Positions 52,744 through 62,148 are shown, counted from the first letter of the stretch. The stretch: DNA of 64,000 nt from Microbacterium sp. zg-B185 (GCF_030246885.1 NZ_CP126739.1:1240001-1304000), one strand, 5' to 3'. Translations and numbers: made by a program. Notes: generated by a model not told the origin, from the sequence alone.

Positions 52744-53715
52744 TCAGCCCTCGGCGTGACCGTCGTCGATCGAACGGTCGGATGCCGCGGCACCGTGTTC
52801 CTCGATCGCCTTCCGCCGGCGTGGGGTGACCGCACCACCGACTTTGCGTCCGGCGCTGCCCACCGCCGAGACGCCGCGGGTCACCCCCTCAGCGATCGCT
52901 CCACCGGCGCGACGGATGCCGCGAGTAGCGGCGTGCTCCAGCCGCAGCGTGTCCGGTCCGGGCTCCAGGTCGACCGGAAGCTCGACCGGCGGCAGTCCGA
53001 ACGCGCGGCGCGACCCGATCAGCACTCGCCGGCCGAGGATGTGATTGCCGGCGCCGCCGACCGCCGCGCCGATGCCGAACGGCAACGCCTTTCCCAGGAA
53101 GGATGCGCCGCCGCGCGCGGCGAAGGAGCGCACGAAAGCGGTCTTCAGACGGTCGACGAGGGGACCGACCGCGGCCCGCGGAAGGGTCTTGGTGACCAGC
53201 TCGCCCCAGTAGCGGTCGCGGCCGGGGCCTTTGCCCGTGACCTGACCGGCCAGCTGCGCGACCAGATCCACGCCCTCCTTGCCCAGCATGAGGGCCAGGA
53301 CGAGCGCTCGCGCGCGGTCGGGGTCCGCTACCGGGATCCCGTGCACCTCGGCCACCGATTGCGCGAACAGGGTCGTCGCTTCGAGGAACCCGACGGTTTC
53401 GACTCCGCTCAGCGCGAGCGTCACGCCGGTGCCGATCCCGGGCACGACGGCCGTGGCGCCGACGGCCGCGCCTCCCGTGGTCACGGCGGCGAGATAGCGA
53501 CGTTCCAGGATGCGGACGATCTCGCTGGTAGTGGCCTGGGGATGACGCAGGCGGATGCTGCGCAGGTGCGCCACGACAACCGGCCGCTGGATCGCCAGCA
53601 CGCGGTCCAGCATGCGGACGATCAGCGGATGCTCGTCCGAACCGGCGGGCGGAAGTCCTCCCGTCCACGGAGCGTCTTCCGGGAGGGAGTGGATTCGGTG
53701 CACCTTTTCGGCCAT
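52744..53715 (-). CDS. Conserved actinobacterial protein with Gly-rich amphipathic region
   Basis: A 323-residue protein. A helical N-terminus (MLDRVLAIQRPVVVAHLRSI) is followed by a Gly/Ala-rich hydrophobic stretch, TTGGAAVGATAVVPGIGTGV, and by ARGGASFLGKALPFGIGAAV, suggesting membrane association without clear spanning helices. It has an EcsC-like look, but I do not assign it. ATG 53715 has TAAGAT 7 nt upstream. The frame extends upstream without homology. Confidence 0.7.
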   Translation of the reverse strand: MAEKVHRIHSLPEDAPWTGGLPPAGSDEHPLIVRMLDRVLAIQRPVVVAHLRSIRLRHPQATTSEIVRILERRYLAAVTTGGAAVGATAVVPGIGTGVTLALSGVETVGFLEATTLFAQSVAEVHGIPVADPDRARALVLALMLGKEGVDLVAQLAGQVTGKGPGRDRYWGELVTKTLPRAAVGPLVDRLKTAFVRSFAARGGASFLGKALPFGIGAAVGGAGNHILGRRVLIGSRRAFGLPPVELPVDLEPGPDTLRLEHAATRGIRRAGGAIAEGVTRGVSAVGSAGRKVGGAVTPRRRKAIEEHGAAASDRSIDDGHAEG

Positions 53716-53722
53716 CGGGCCG

Positions 53723-53728
53723 ATCTTA
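53723..53728 (-). promoter_or_regulatory. -10 box of leaderless 53715 gene
   Basis: TAAGAT on the minus strand ends 7 nt before the ATG. Confidence 0.55.
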
Positions 53729-53774
53729 CGCGTGCACCACCGAGCCAAGCCTGGGCTTGACAAGCAGAGCGGGC

Positions 53775-54467
53775 TCAGACGAAGAGGTTGGCGCGTTCCA
53801 GATCTTCGGCGAAGTCGACCTCGACGGCGTACAGATCAGAGATGTCCATCGGCTCCAGCAGGACGCGGTCCTCGACGATCGCCAGTTCGAGGCCACGCTC
53901 GAAGTAATCCTGGTCGTCCACGCGGGACAGCTGGCGGATGAATGCCTGCTTGTCGGTGCTGGAGATGTAGTTGATCCCGACGGCCTCGCCGATGCCGCCC
54001 TGGACGGTCTTGGACAGCTCGTTGATGAAACCTTCGGCGGTGACGGTGTACTTGACCTCTTCGTCACTGACCTTCGAGGTGTTGACCGCGACGAAGGACT
54101 GATCGCGCTCGATCAGCTCGATCGCCCGCCCCAGCACCCGAGGATCGAAGACGACGTCGCCGTTCATCCAGAGCACGCCGCCCTTGCCGCTCTTGGTGAG
54201 GGCGCGCAGCAGGCTCTTGGAGGTGTTGGTCTGGTCGTAACGGTCGTTGTAGACGTAGTCGACGCGGGGGAAGGCCTCCACGATCGCCTCCGCCTTGTAT
54301 CCCACGACGGTGGTGATGCGCGCGTCGGTGCCGAAGGCGGCGCGGATGTTCTCATGCTGCTGCTGCATGATGCTGCGTCCGTCGCTGAGCTCGGTCAGGG
54401 GTTTGGGCAGGCTGCGGCCTAGCCGCGAGCCCATTCCGGCTGCGAGAATCACGGTCTGAAGGGTCAA
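53775..54467 (-). CDS. LicC-like nucleotidyltransferase
   Basis: A 230-residue NTP-transferase of the phosphocholine cytidylyltransferase (LicC) type: VILAAGMGSRLGRSLPKPL binds the nucleotide, YNDRYDQTNTSKSL is the characteristic substrate loop, and WMNGDVVFD the metal site. Start TTG 54467 has AGGAG 7 nt upstream; an in-frame GTG at 54497 is the alternative. With three glycerophosphotransferases near, it may make a CDP-activated donor or decoration for a wall polymer; this is inference. Confidence 0.85.
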   Translation of the reverse strand: MTLQTVILAAGMGSRLGRSLPKPLTELSDGRSIMQQQHENIRAAFGTDARITTVVGYKAEAIVEAFPRVDYVYNDRYDQTNTSKSLLRALTKSGKGGVLWMNGDVVFDPRVLGRAIELIERDQSFVAVNTSKVSDEEVKYTVTAEGFINELSKTVQGGIGEAVGINYISSTDKQAFIRQLSRVDDQDYFERGLELAIVEDRVLLEPMDISDLYAVEVDFAEDLERANLFV

Positions 54468-54653
54468 AAGTCTGCTCCTGGGGATGAGTGTCTTCACTGT
54501 CGGTTCACCGACGCGACACTCCCTTGTGCCAAAATTCATGGTAGCGATGACACCTGGGAACCGGCATGAAGGGCCCTCGCCGTTGCAGACTTGTGACAAA
54601 AAGACGCTCGCCCGGTCAGGGGCACGCGTTGCCGCCGCGTCGGGACCGCTTGG

Positions 54654-54659
54654 TAGGTT
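54654..54659 (+). promoter_or_regulatory. -10 box of leaderless ABC ATPase gene
   Basis: TAGGTT ends 6 nt before the GTG at 54666. Confidence 0.6.
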
Positions 54660-54665
54660 GTATCG

Positions 54666-56321
54666 GTGACAGCCCCGCTGCCTCTGCCGCAAGACGCCCA
54701 TCCGAACCTCTCGGATGGCGAACCCGGTGGCGCGCGCGGCCAGGTCAGAAAGCTTCCGCCCAAACCCGACGTGCCCGCCGATGTCGCGGCGGCGCAGGCC
54801 CAACCCCGGCCCACCCCGAAACGACCATCGGGTAGGACCACGGCCAAGAAGGCACCGCGCAGGAAACCGACTCCCGCTCCGGGACCGCCGCCGCCGCTGC
54901 CGCAGGATCTGTTGCTGCCGCCGGATCTGCCGCTGCCGCCGGATCTGCCGCCGCCGCCGGATCTGCCGCTGCCGCCGGATCTGCCGCCGCCGCCGGATCT
55001 GCCGCCGCCGCCGGATTTCATCGTCCCGCCGCGTCCTCCGCTCCCGCCCCCGACCACACCGGATGAGGCTGAGCTCGAAGCGCCGGAGCGTGCCGGGGCG
55101 CCGGAGTCCGTTGCCGAGACGGCCGAGCCCGCGGAGGCGGTCGCCGAGCCAGCAGTCGCCGTGCCGCCCGAAACGACGCCCGAGCCCGTGGCTCAGACGG
55201 CCGAGCCTGCGGTGGCTGTGCCGCCCGAAACAACGACCGAGCCCGAGCCTGAGCCCGTGGCTGAGGCGATTGCGGCTGCGGTGGCTGCGCCGGCGGAGAC
55301 GACCGAGTCCCTGGCCGACACGACGACCGAGTCCCTGGCCGACACGACGACCGAGTCCCTGGCCGAGGCGACCGCCGATCCTGCGGTGGCTCCGCCGGCC
55401 GGACCCGGTGCGCCGGGTACGGATGAGCCGTCCGGGCTGCCTGCCGAGGTGCCGCCCGCGGATGCCGACGCGCCGATCGTCGTGGCCCTGGACCGGGCGT
55501 ACGTCCGCCCGCCGACCATCGCCGCGCCGGACGCGTCGGTGACGGCATCCGTCGATGCGGGCACCGCTGCGCTGGTGGTCAAGGGGATCACCAAGAGCTT
55601 CGGCGATACCCGTGCCGTGGACGGCATCGATCTGACCGTTCCCGCCGGAATCTTCTACGGACTGGTCGGACCGAACGGCGCCGGCAAGACCACCACGCTG
55701 TCGATGATCGCCGGACTGCTGCGCGCTGACCGCGGGAGCATCCTCGTGAACGGAATCGACGCGGCATCCGACCCGATCGGCGCGAAGCGGCAGATGGGGG
55801 TGCTGCCCGATCGGCTGCGCACGTTCGACCGTCTCACCGGGCGGCAGCTGCTGCGTTACTACGGGCTGCTGCGCGGACTGCCGTCAGCCGTCGTCGAGAG
55901 CAGAACCGCCGACCTGGCGCGTGCCTTCGACCTGTCCGGCGCCCTCGGTCGTGCCGTCTCGGACTATTCGGCGGGAATGGTCAAGAAGGTGATGCTCGCG
56001 GGCGCCCTGATCCACTCTCCGCGGGTCCTGGTCCTGGATGAGCCGTTCGAGTCGGTGGATCCGGTCTCCAGCGCGATCATCCTCGACATCCTCTCCGCTT
56101 ACGTCGCACACGGCGGAACGGTCATCCTCTCCAGCCATGGGATGGAGCTGGTCGAGCGAGTCTGCGGCCGACTGGCGGTCATCGTCGCCGGCCAGGTGCT
56201 GGCCGAGGGGACCGTGGACGAGGTGCGCGGCGAGCTCACGCTCGAACAGCGCTTCATCGAGCTCGCGGGCGGTCTGAGCGACGTGGAGGGCCTGGAGTGG
56301 CTGCACACGTTCTCCGACTGA
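54666..56321 (+). CDS. ABC transporter ATPase with long Pro-rich N-terminal extension
   Basis: A 551-residue protein. Only residues from about 300 form the ABC ATPase: Walker A GPNGAGKTTT at 335-344, signature region DYSAGMVKKVMLAG, Walker B VLVLDEPFESVDP and the H-loop SSHGME. The first 300 residues are disordered and carry six LPxPPD units and three ESLADTTT-type units, encoded by tandem DNA repeats. Neighbouring ABC ATPases of this class lack such a region. GTG start by its -10 box. The permease gene overlaps its 3' end by 25 nt. Confidence 0.88.
   Translation: MTAPLPLPQDAHPNLSDGEPGGARGQVRKLPPKPDVPADVAAAQAQPRPTPKRPSGRTTAKKAPRRKPTPAPGPPPPLPQDLLLPPDLPLPPDLPPPPDLPLPPDLPPPPDLPPPPDFIVPPRPPLPPPTTPDEAELEAPERAGAPESVAETAEPAEAVAEPAVAVPPETTPEPVAQTAEPAVAVPPETTTEPEPEPVAEAIAAAVAAPAETTESLADTTTESLADTTTESLAEATADPAVAPPAGPGAPGTDEPSGLPAEVPPADADAPIVVALDRAYVRPPTIAAPDASVTASVDAGTAALVVKGITKSFGDTRAVDGIDLTVPAGIFYGLVGPNGAGKTTTLSMIAGLLRADRGSILVNGIDAASDPIGAKRQMGVLPDRLRTFDRLTGRQLLRYYGLLRGLPSAVVESRTADLARAFDLSGALGRAVSDYSAGMVKKVMLAGALIHSPRVLVLDEPFESVDPVSSAIILDILSAYVAHGGTVILSSHGMELVERVCGRLAVIVAGQVLAEGTVDEVRGELTLEQRFIELAGGLSDVEGLEWLHTFSD
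54906..55013 (+). repeat. Six 18-bp in-frame tandem repeats
   Basis: Units begin GATCTG every 18 bp at 54906, 54924, 54942, 54960, 54978 and 54996 and encode DLPxPP. Because the unit is a multiple of three, copy number can change without frameshift. Confidence 0.9.
55305..55376 (+). repeat. Three 24-bp in-frame tandem repeats
   Basis: Units at 55305, 55329 and 55353 begin GAGTCCCTGGCCGA and encode ESLADTTT twice, then ESLAEATA. Confidence 0.9.
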
Positions 56322-57868
56322 GGATCGCTCTTCTGCTGGGTGCCCTGCGCGGCGACTCCGCGCTCGTGACCCGGGTGCTGCTGGGACTGCTGCTGCTGGC
56401 GATGTCCGCGGTGACCGTGTGCTGGGCGATTCTCACGCTGCGGGATGCGCGCACCGAGGAGCTGCTCGCCGTCACGGTACTCGGCGGGTCCGCCGTCACA
56501 CTCGGGTTCGCGCTGGCCCCCCTGATCGCCGGCGCGACGGATCCGCTGGATCCTCGCCGGTTCGTGGTCCTCGGCCTGCCCGCCGGCAGGCTGGCGGCTG
56601 TCCTCGGCATCGCCGGGTTGCTCAGCGTGCCCACGCTCGTCCTGGTGGCCGTGGCGGTGTGCGCGGCCGTCGTGTGGGCCGAGCGCGGCGTTCCCGGGTG
56701 GGCCGCGGGCCTCGGCGTCGTGCTGGGTGTTGCCACGTGCGTGCTGCTCGCGCGGGTGTGCATGGCGCTGACGGCCCTGTTCTCGCGCGGGCGGCGTTCA
56801 CGTGAACTGGCCGGAGTGTTTGCCCTCGTCGTCCTGGTGGTCGCCGTACCGGTGGCCGTGTTCCTGGGCTCGCTGGAGTGGCGCGGCCAGGTCCCGCCGC
56901 AGCTGGCGGAGGCCGTCTCGATCCTGGCGCTGACACCGCTGGGAGCGGCGTGGGCCCTGCCCGGGGCGCTCGCGCAGCAGCAGACCGGCGCGGCCGGCGC
57001 GATCGTGCTCATCGCTGCGGGCACCCTTCTCGCCCTCGGCTTGATCTGGTTCCTGCTTGTCAGACGACTGCTTTCCACCACGGACCGGCCGGTGAGTGTG
57101 CACGTGCGCGGCGGGCTGGGCTGGTTCGCCGTCGCTCCCCGAACCGCCGGTGGAGCGATCGCCGCACGGAGCCTGATCTATTGGCTGCGCGACCTCCGCT
57201 ACGTCGTGAACATCGCCGTCATCCCGGTCGCGGCGGTCCTGACCACGGTCCCGCTGCTGATCGCGGGTGTCCCTCCGCAGATCGTGGCGCTGGTACCGGT
57301 CCCCATCATCGCGCTGTTCCTCGGCTGGTTCCCGCACAATGACGTCGCCTACGACTCCACGGCGATCTGGATGCACATCGCGAGCGGCATCCGCGGAGTA
57401 TCCGATCGGGTGGGGCGGCTGGTCCCCGTGCTGCTGATCGGCATCCCCCTGCTGGCGATCGGCGTCCCGATCGCCGTCGCCCTGAACGGTCGCTGGGCTC
57501 TGCTGCCGGCGATGGCCGGCGTCTGTGCCGCTCTGTTCCTGACCGGCCTGGGACTGTCGAGCATCTCCTCGGTCGCCGCGCCGTACGCGGTCTCACGGCC
57601 CGGAGAGAGCCCGTTCCAGCAACCCCAGCGGGTGGGCGCGGGCGGCGCCATCGCGCAGGCGGTGGTCATGCTGGGCGGAGTCGTACTCAGCGCCCCGGCG
57701 CTGTGGTGGGCATGGCTGGCGCTGAACGGCGACCCGGAGGCGGCGACGCTCGCGTTGTGGGGCGGCCTGGCGATCGGAGCGGTCGTGCTGATCGTCGGCA
57801 TCGCGATCGGATCCGCTGTCTTCCGGCAGCGCGGCGGCCGGCTCATGGAGTTCGCGGAATCCGTGTGA
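56297..57868 (+). CDS. ABC transporter permease
   Basis: A 523-residue membrane protein with twelve or so hydrophobic helices and few loops, matching the large permeases paired with ABC-2-like export ATPases. Its GTG start overlaps the ATPase gene by 25 nt, so both subunits are made together. The exporter's substrate is unknown. No accessory protein gene is adjacent. Confidence 0.85.
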   Translation: MAAHVLRLRIALLLGALRGDSALVTRVLLGLLLLAMSAVTVCWAILTLRDARTEELLAVTVLGGSAVTLGFALAPLIAGATDPLDPRRFVVLGLPAGRLAAVLGIAGLLSVPTLVLVAVAVCAAVVWAERGVPGWAAGLGVVLGVATCVLLARVCMALTALFSRGRRSRELAGVFALVVLVVAVPVAVFLGSLEWRGQVPPQLAEAVSILALTPLGAAWALPGALAQQQTGAAGAIVLIAAGTLLALGLIWFLLVRRLLSTTDRPVSVHVRGGLGWFAVAPRTAGGAIAARSLIYWLRDLRYVVNIAVIPVAAVLTTVPLLIAGVPPQIVALVPVPIIALFLGWFPHNDVAYDSTAIWMHIASGIRGVSDRVGRLVPVLLIGIPLLAIGVPIAVALNGRWALLPAMAGVCAALFLTGLGLSSISSVAAPYAVSRPGESPFQQPQRVGAGGAIAQAVVMLGGVVLSAPALWWAWLALNGDPEAATLALWGGLAIGAVVLIVGIAIGSAVFRQRGGRLMEFAESV

Positions 57869-57927
57869 GAACACCCCCGCCGGGACGGCCGGCGCCTCGC
57901 CCGGCCCCTCGCGTTCTGTCAGCGCGA

Positions 57928-57933
57928 TACACT
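57928..57933 (+). promoter_or_regulatory. -10 box of DUF3039 gene
   Basis: TACACT ends 8 nt before the ATG at 57942. Confidence 0.45.
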
Positions 57934-57941
57934 GACTGACC

Positions 57942-58208
57942 ATGAGCACCCCCCTCGACACCCCGGATCAGGGTGGCACCGCGACCCTAGATCGAGAACT
58001 CGAAGAGCTCATCCGGGAAGAGAACCTGGAACCCGGCGATCACGAGCGCTTCTCGCATTATGTGAAGAAGGAGAAGATCCTCGAATCGGCGATCACGGGC
58101 AAGCCGGTCCGCGCGCTGTGCGGCAAGAAGTGGACGCCCGGACGCGATCCGGAGAAGTTCCCGGTGTGCCCGACGTGCAAGGAGATCTACGAGTCGCTCG
58201 TCGGCTGA
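57942..58208 (+). CDS. DUF3039 protein
   Basis: An 88-residue protein typical of Actinobacteria: RFSHYVKKEKILESAITGKP and then LCGKKWTPGRDPEKFPVCPT with CPTC, giving three or four cysteines that probably bind zinc. Function unknown. Convergent with pncB. Confidence 0.92.
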   Translation: MSTPLDTPDQGGTATLDRELEELIREENLEPGDHERFSHYVKKEKILESAITGKPVRALCGKKWTPGRDPEKFPVCPTCKEIYESLVG

Positions 58209-58238
58209 TCGCCGGTCCTGTTCCCCCCGCGGGGCAGC

Positions 58239-59579
58239 TCACGAGCCGGCGTCGACGAAGACGGTCGGGATCGCCGGATCCGACCGGCTCAGCGCGAGCC
58301 CCCGCACCGGAAGCTCGTGCCGTGCGCGGACGTGATGCGCACGCGCGGCTTCGACGCCGGGGTGGCCCTGGTACGCGGCATCCGGTTCCCCCTCCACCAT
58401 GAGCTGAACCTGCAGCGGCCGCGCTCCGGGGTGGTCGGCCGCCGTGTCGACCTGCTCGAACCCGTCCGAGACCGCCACGACCTCGGCGGTCGCGACACCG
58501 TCCTGCAGTGCGCGGAACGCCGCCTTGCGGCCGCCCATCGAGCTCTTGTCGGCCGAGGACTTCGCCACCGCGACCCACGACCCGTCGGATGCCTGCCGCG
58601 CGACGAGCTTGTAGACCATGCCGGCGGTCGGCGTGCCCGAGCCGGTGACCACGGAGGTGCCCACTCCGTACGAGTCGACGGGGGATGCCGCCAACGCGGC
58701 GATCGCGAATTCGTCCAGGTCGCTGGTGACGGTGATCTTCGTGGCTGTCGCCCCGAGCTGATCGAGATGCGCCCGGACCTGAGCGGCGACGGTGGGAAGG
58801 TCGCCCGAGTCGATCCGCACGCCGCCGAGGCCGGTGCCGGCGACCCGCACGGCGGCCGCCACGCCCTGCCGGATGTCGTAGGTGTCGATCAGCACGGTGG
58901 TGTCCACGCCGAGAGCCTCGATCTGAGAGCGGAACGCGTCCTCCTCGCTGTCGTGCAGGAGCGTCCAGGCATGTGCGGCGGTGCCCATCGTCGGGATGCC
59001 CCAGCGCCGGCCGGCCTCCAGGTTGCTGGTTGCGCCGAACCCGGTGATGTACGCGGCGCGAGCCGCGGCGATCGCGGATTCCTCGCCGGCGCGACGGGAG
59101 CCCATCTCCGACAGAGGACGCTCCCCGGCGGCGATGCTCATCCGCGCGGCGGCGGTCGCGATGGCAGAGTCGTGGTTCAGCACGCTGAGTGCGAGCGTCT
59201 CCAGCACGACCGCCTCGGCGAACGTGCCCTCGATGGTGAGGATCGGGGAGCCGGGGAAGTACAGCTCGCCTTCCCGGTAGCCCGTGATCGAACCGCGGAA
59301 GCGGAAGCCGGCGAGGAATTCGAGCGTCGCGGCATCCACCACCCGTTCGTCGCGGAGGAATCGCAGCTCGTCGTCGCCGAAGCGAAAATCCTGGATCAGT
59401 GAGAGCAGGCGACCGGTGCCGGCCACGACACCGAACCGCCGTCCCGCAGACAGGCGCCTGCCGAACAGCTCGAAGACGCAGCGTCGCTGCGCGGTGCCGT
59501 CGCGGAGTGCCGCGTCGAGCATCGTCAACTCGTACCGGTCGGTGTGCAGGGCAGTGCTCCGCGGGAAGGGCGCGCTCAT
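58239..59579 (-). CDS. pncB: Nicotinate phosphoribosyltransferase
   Basis: A 446-residue NAD-salvage enzyme that joins nicotinate to PRPP. Motifs: LHTDRYELTMLDAAL at the start, MGSRRAGEESAI, GATSNLEAGRRWGIP, MGTAAHAW and VRIDSGDLP. Length matches the family. ATG has TAGGCT 6 nt upstream. Divergent from murI with 115 bp between the starts. Confidence 0.95.
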   Translation of the reverse strand: MSAPFPRSTALHTDRYELTMLDAALRDGTAQRRCVFELFGRRLSAGRRFGVVAGTGRLLSLIQDFRFGDDELRFLRDERVVDAATLEFLAGFRFRGSITGYREGELYFPGSPILTIEGTFAEAVVLETLALSVLNHDSAIATAAARMSIAAGERPLSEMGSRRAGEESAIAAARAAYITGFGATSNLEAGRRWGIPTMGTAAHAWTLLHDSEEDAFRSQIEALGVDTTVLIDTYDIRQGVAAAVRVAGTGLGGVRIDSGDLPTVAAQVRAHLDQLGATATKITVTSDLDEFAIAALAASPVDSYGVGTSVVTGSGTPTAGMVYKLVARQASDGSWVAVAKSSADKSSMGGRKAAFRALQDGVATAEVVAVSDGFEQVDTAADHPGARPLQVQLMVEGEPDAAYQGHPGVEAARAHHVRARHELPVRGLALSRSDPAIPTVFVDAGS

Positions 59580-59585
59580 GCGCTC

Positions 59586-59591
59586 AGCCTA
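59586..59591 (-). promoter_or_regulatory. -10 box of leaderless pncB
   Basis: TAGGCT on the minus strand ends 6 nt before the ATG at 59579. Confidence 0.6.
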
Positions 59592-59680
59592 CTGAGACCG
59601 GAACCGGCGCATTCGCCGGTTCCGCGGCGTTCTGGGCGATCGCGACCGCGCGGACGAGGTCGCGCCGACTGCAGCGCGGG

Positions 59681-59686
59681 TAGGCT
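59681..59686 (+). promoter_or_regulatory. -10 box of leaderless murI
   Basis: TAGGCT ends 8 nt before the GTG at 59695. Confidence 0.5.
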
Positions 59687-59694
59687 GGGCTCTC

Positions 59695-60519
59695 GTGAAC
59701 GACGCGCCGATCGGCATCTTCGACTCCGGGGTCGGCGGACTCACCGTGGCGCGGGCGATCTCCGCCCAGCTGCCACGCGAGTCGCTGCTGTACATCGGAG
59801 ACACCGCCCGCTCGCCATACGGGCCGAAGCCGATCGCCGACGTGCGACGCTATTCGCTGGAGATCCTCGACACGCTGGTCGAACAGGGCGTGAAGATGCT
59901 CGTGATCGCCTGCAACACCGCGTCCGCAGCGATGCTCCGCGACGCGCGCGAGCGCTACGACGTACCGGTGGTCGAGGTCATCGGCCCCGCTGTCCGCACC
60001 GCGATGTCCACGACCCGCAACGGCCGCATCGGCGTCATCGGCACCGCCGGCACCATCAGTTCGGGCGCCTATCAGGACATGCTCGAAGTCAACGAGCGCC
60101 TCACCGTCTTCGCGGAGGCGTGCCCTCGCTTCGTGGAGTTCGTTGAGGCGGGCATCACCGACTCGCCCGAGGTGCTCGCGGTGGCTGAGGAGTACCTGGC
60201 GCCGCTGCGGCACGCCGGCGTCGACACGCTCGTCCTCGGGTGCACGCACTACCCCTTTCTGGAGGGCGCCATCAGCTACGTCATGGGACCGGACGTGTCC
60301 CTGGTCTCCAGCGACACTGAGACCGCGAAGGACGTCTACCGCCAGCTCGTGAGCCGGGACCTGCTCTCCGGTGCGAATGCCGCCTCCCGCCACGTGTACG
60401 AGGCCACCGGCGACTCCGCCGACGAATTCCTCAGTCTCGCCCACCGCCTGATGGGCCGCGAGATCAGCGAAGTGCAGCTGGTCCACACCGGTGCCATCGA
60501 CCTGCCCGCGGGGCGCTGA
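59695..60519 (+). CDS. murI: Glutamate racemase
   Basis: MurI makes D-glutamate for peptidoglycan. 274 residues. [17 protein letters not shown] and the two catalytic cysteines, Cys73 in IACNTAS and Cys183 in LGCTHYPF, are intact. The GTG start (MNDAPIG) is supported by the -10 box. rph and rdgB follow on the same strand after 91 nt, a common actinobacterial order. Confidence 0.96.
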   Translation: MNDAPIGIFDSGVGGLTVARAISAQLPRESLLYIGDTARSPYGPKPIADVRRYSLEILDTLVEQGVKMLVIACNTASAAMLRDARERYDVPVVEVIGPAVRTAMSTTRNGRIGVIGTAGTISSGAYQDMLEVNERLTVFAEACPRFVEFVEAGITDSPEVLAVAEEYLAPLRHAGVDTLVLGCTHYPFLEGAISYVMGPDVSLVSSDTETAKDVYRQLVSRDLLSGANAASRHVYEATGDSADEFLSLAHRLMGREISEVQLVHTGAIDLPAGR

Positions 60520-60610
60520 GGCGCCTTGCCCCGATCCGTGTCCCGATCGTGCAGCCGACACGCCGTGTCAGCGGTGTGAGAGTGGGACACCAACAGAAGA
60601 AGAGAGACTC

Positions 60611-61354
60611 ATGACCGACATCATCCGCGCCGACGGCCGCAGCGTCGACCAGCTGCGCCCCATCACGATCGAGCGCGGCTGGAGCAGCCACGCCGAAGGT
60701 TCGGCGCTCATCTCGTTCGGCGAGACGAAGGTGCTGTGCACCGCGTCGTTCACCAACGGCGTGCCGCGCTGGCTCACCGGCAAGGGCAAGGGATGGGTCA
60801 CGGCCGAGTACGCGATGCTGCCCCGCGCCACGAACAGTCGCAACGACCGGGAGAGCGTGAAGGGCCGCATCGGCGGACGCACTCACGAGATCTCGCGGCT
60901 CATCGGCCGCGCTCTGCGCGCGGTGGTGGACACCAAGGCCCTCGGCGAGAACACCATCGTCATCGACTGCGACGTGCTGCAGGCCGACGGCGGAACCCGC
61001 ACGGCTGCGATCACCGGCGCCTATGTCGCCCTGGCCGACGCGATCGAGTGGGGCCGGGCGAAGAAGTTCATCGCCCAGAAGGCGACCCCGCTCGTCGACT
61101 CGGTCTCGGGGGTGTCCGTCGGGATCATCGATGGCGAGCCGATGCTGGACCTGGCCTACGTGGAGGACGTCCGCGCCGAGACCGACATGAACCTCGTGGT
61201 GACCGGCCGCGGGCTGTTCGTCGAGGTGCAGGGGACCGCCGAGGGTGCCCCGTTCGACAAGCGCGAACTCGACGCGCTCCTCGAGCTCGGCCTGGCCGGC
61301 TGCGCGGACCTCCGTGACCTGCAGGTCGCCGCGCTGGCAGCTGCCGCGGAGTAG
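60611..61354 (+). CDS. rph: Ribonuclease PH
   Basis: A phosphate-dependent 3' exoribonuclease that trims tRNA 3' ends. 247 residues; [57 protein letters not shown] region (Arg-rich phosphate site) and [17 protein letters not shown] are present. ATG follows AGAAGAGAG with good spacing. rdgB begins 11 nt after. Confidence 0.95.
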   Translation: MTDIIRADGRSVDQLRPITIERGWSSHAEGSALISFGETKVLCTASFTNGVPRWLTGKGKGWVTAEYAMLPRATNSRNDRESVKGRIGGRTHEISRLIGRALRAVVDTKALGENTIVIDCDVLQADGGTRTAAITGAYVALADAIEWGRAKKFIAQKATPLVDSVSGVSVGIIDGEPMLDLAYVEDVRAETDMNLVVTGRGLFVEVQGTAEGAPFDKRELDALLELGLAGCADLRDLQVAALAAAAE

Positions 61355-61365
61355 GGACCTCGGAC

Positions 61366-61983
61366 ATGGATGCCGCACGCAGGGCGATCGTGCTGGCCAC
61401 GCACAACGCGCACAAGGTCGAAGAGTTCCGTGCGATCGTCGCCGCGACCCGCCCGGACCTCGACGTGATCGGATACGACGGACCTGAGCCGGTCGAGGAC
61501 GGTGTGACCTTCGCCGAGAACGCGCTGATCAAAGCCCGCGCAGCCGCCGCTCACACCGGACTGCCGGCGGTGGCGGACGACTCCGGCATCTGCGTCGAGG
61601 TCCTGGGCGGGGCTCCGGGGGTCTTCTCGGCGTACTGGGCAGGGCATGCGAAGGATGCTGCGGCCAACGTGAGCCTGCTGCTGGACCAGCTCTCCGACAT
61701 CCGCGACCCGCATCGCACGGCCACCTTCGTCTCGACCATCGCACTCGTGATCCCGGGGGACGGCGGCGCCGCTGTGCACGTCGTCGAGGGACGGTGGCCC
61801 GGGCGGCTGGCAGAGTCGGCGTCCGGCGAGGGCGGCTTCGGGTACGACCCGATCTTCATTCCCGACGGGCAGCCCGAAGGGACCGAACGCACGGTCGCGG
61901 ATTGGAGCGCAGAGGAGAAGAACGCGGCATCCCATCGCGCACGCGCATTCCGCGAGCTCGCACCGCTGCTGTCGTCTCTCTGA
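61366..61983 (+). CDS. rdgB: XTP/dITP pyrophosphatase (RdgB/Ham1)
   Basis: This enzyme hydrolyses non-canonical purine NTPs such as dITP and XTP. 205 residues with LATHNAHKVEEF (nucleotide binding), TFAENALIKARAAA, VADDSGICVEVLGG and GFGYDPIFIPDG, the full family set. It is the end of the murI-rph-rdgB group. Confidence 0.96.
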   Translation: MDAARRAIVLATHNAHKVEEFRAIVAATRPDLDVIGYDGPEPVEDGVTFAENALIKARAAAAHTGLPAVADDSGICVEVLGGAPGVFSAYWAGHAKDAAANVSLLLDQLSDIRDPHRTATFVSTIALVIPGDGGAAVHVVEGRWPGRLAESASGEGGFGYDPIFIPDGQPEGTERTVADWSAEEKNAASHRARAFRELAPLLSSL

Positions 61984-62136
61984 CGAACCGGTCTAGCCCG
62001 GTCTGCACCCGCTCTGCGCCCGGTCACGGCGAGACCTGCGCAGGCACCGGGCCGGCCGCGGCGCCGTCCGTCGCTATCGAGAACCGGACTCATTCCCGAC
62101 TAGCCCGGAATCGCTCGGGTGACCGCCCGGCGGTCG

Positions 62137-62142
62137 TAGCCT
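62137..62142 (+). promoter_or_regulatory. -10 box of leaderless cation-efflux gene
   Basis: TAGCCT ends exactly 6 nt before the ATG at 62149. Confidence 0.6.
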
Positions 62143-62148
62143 GAGGGT

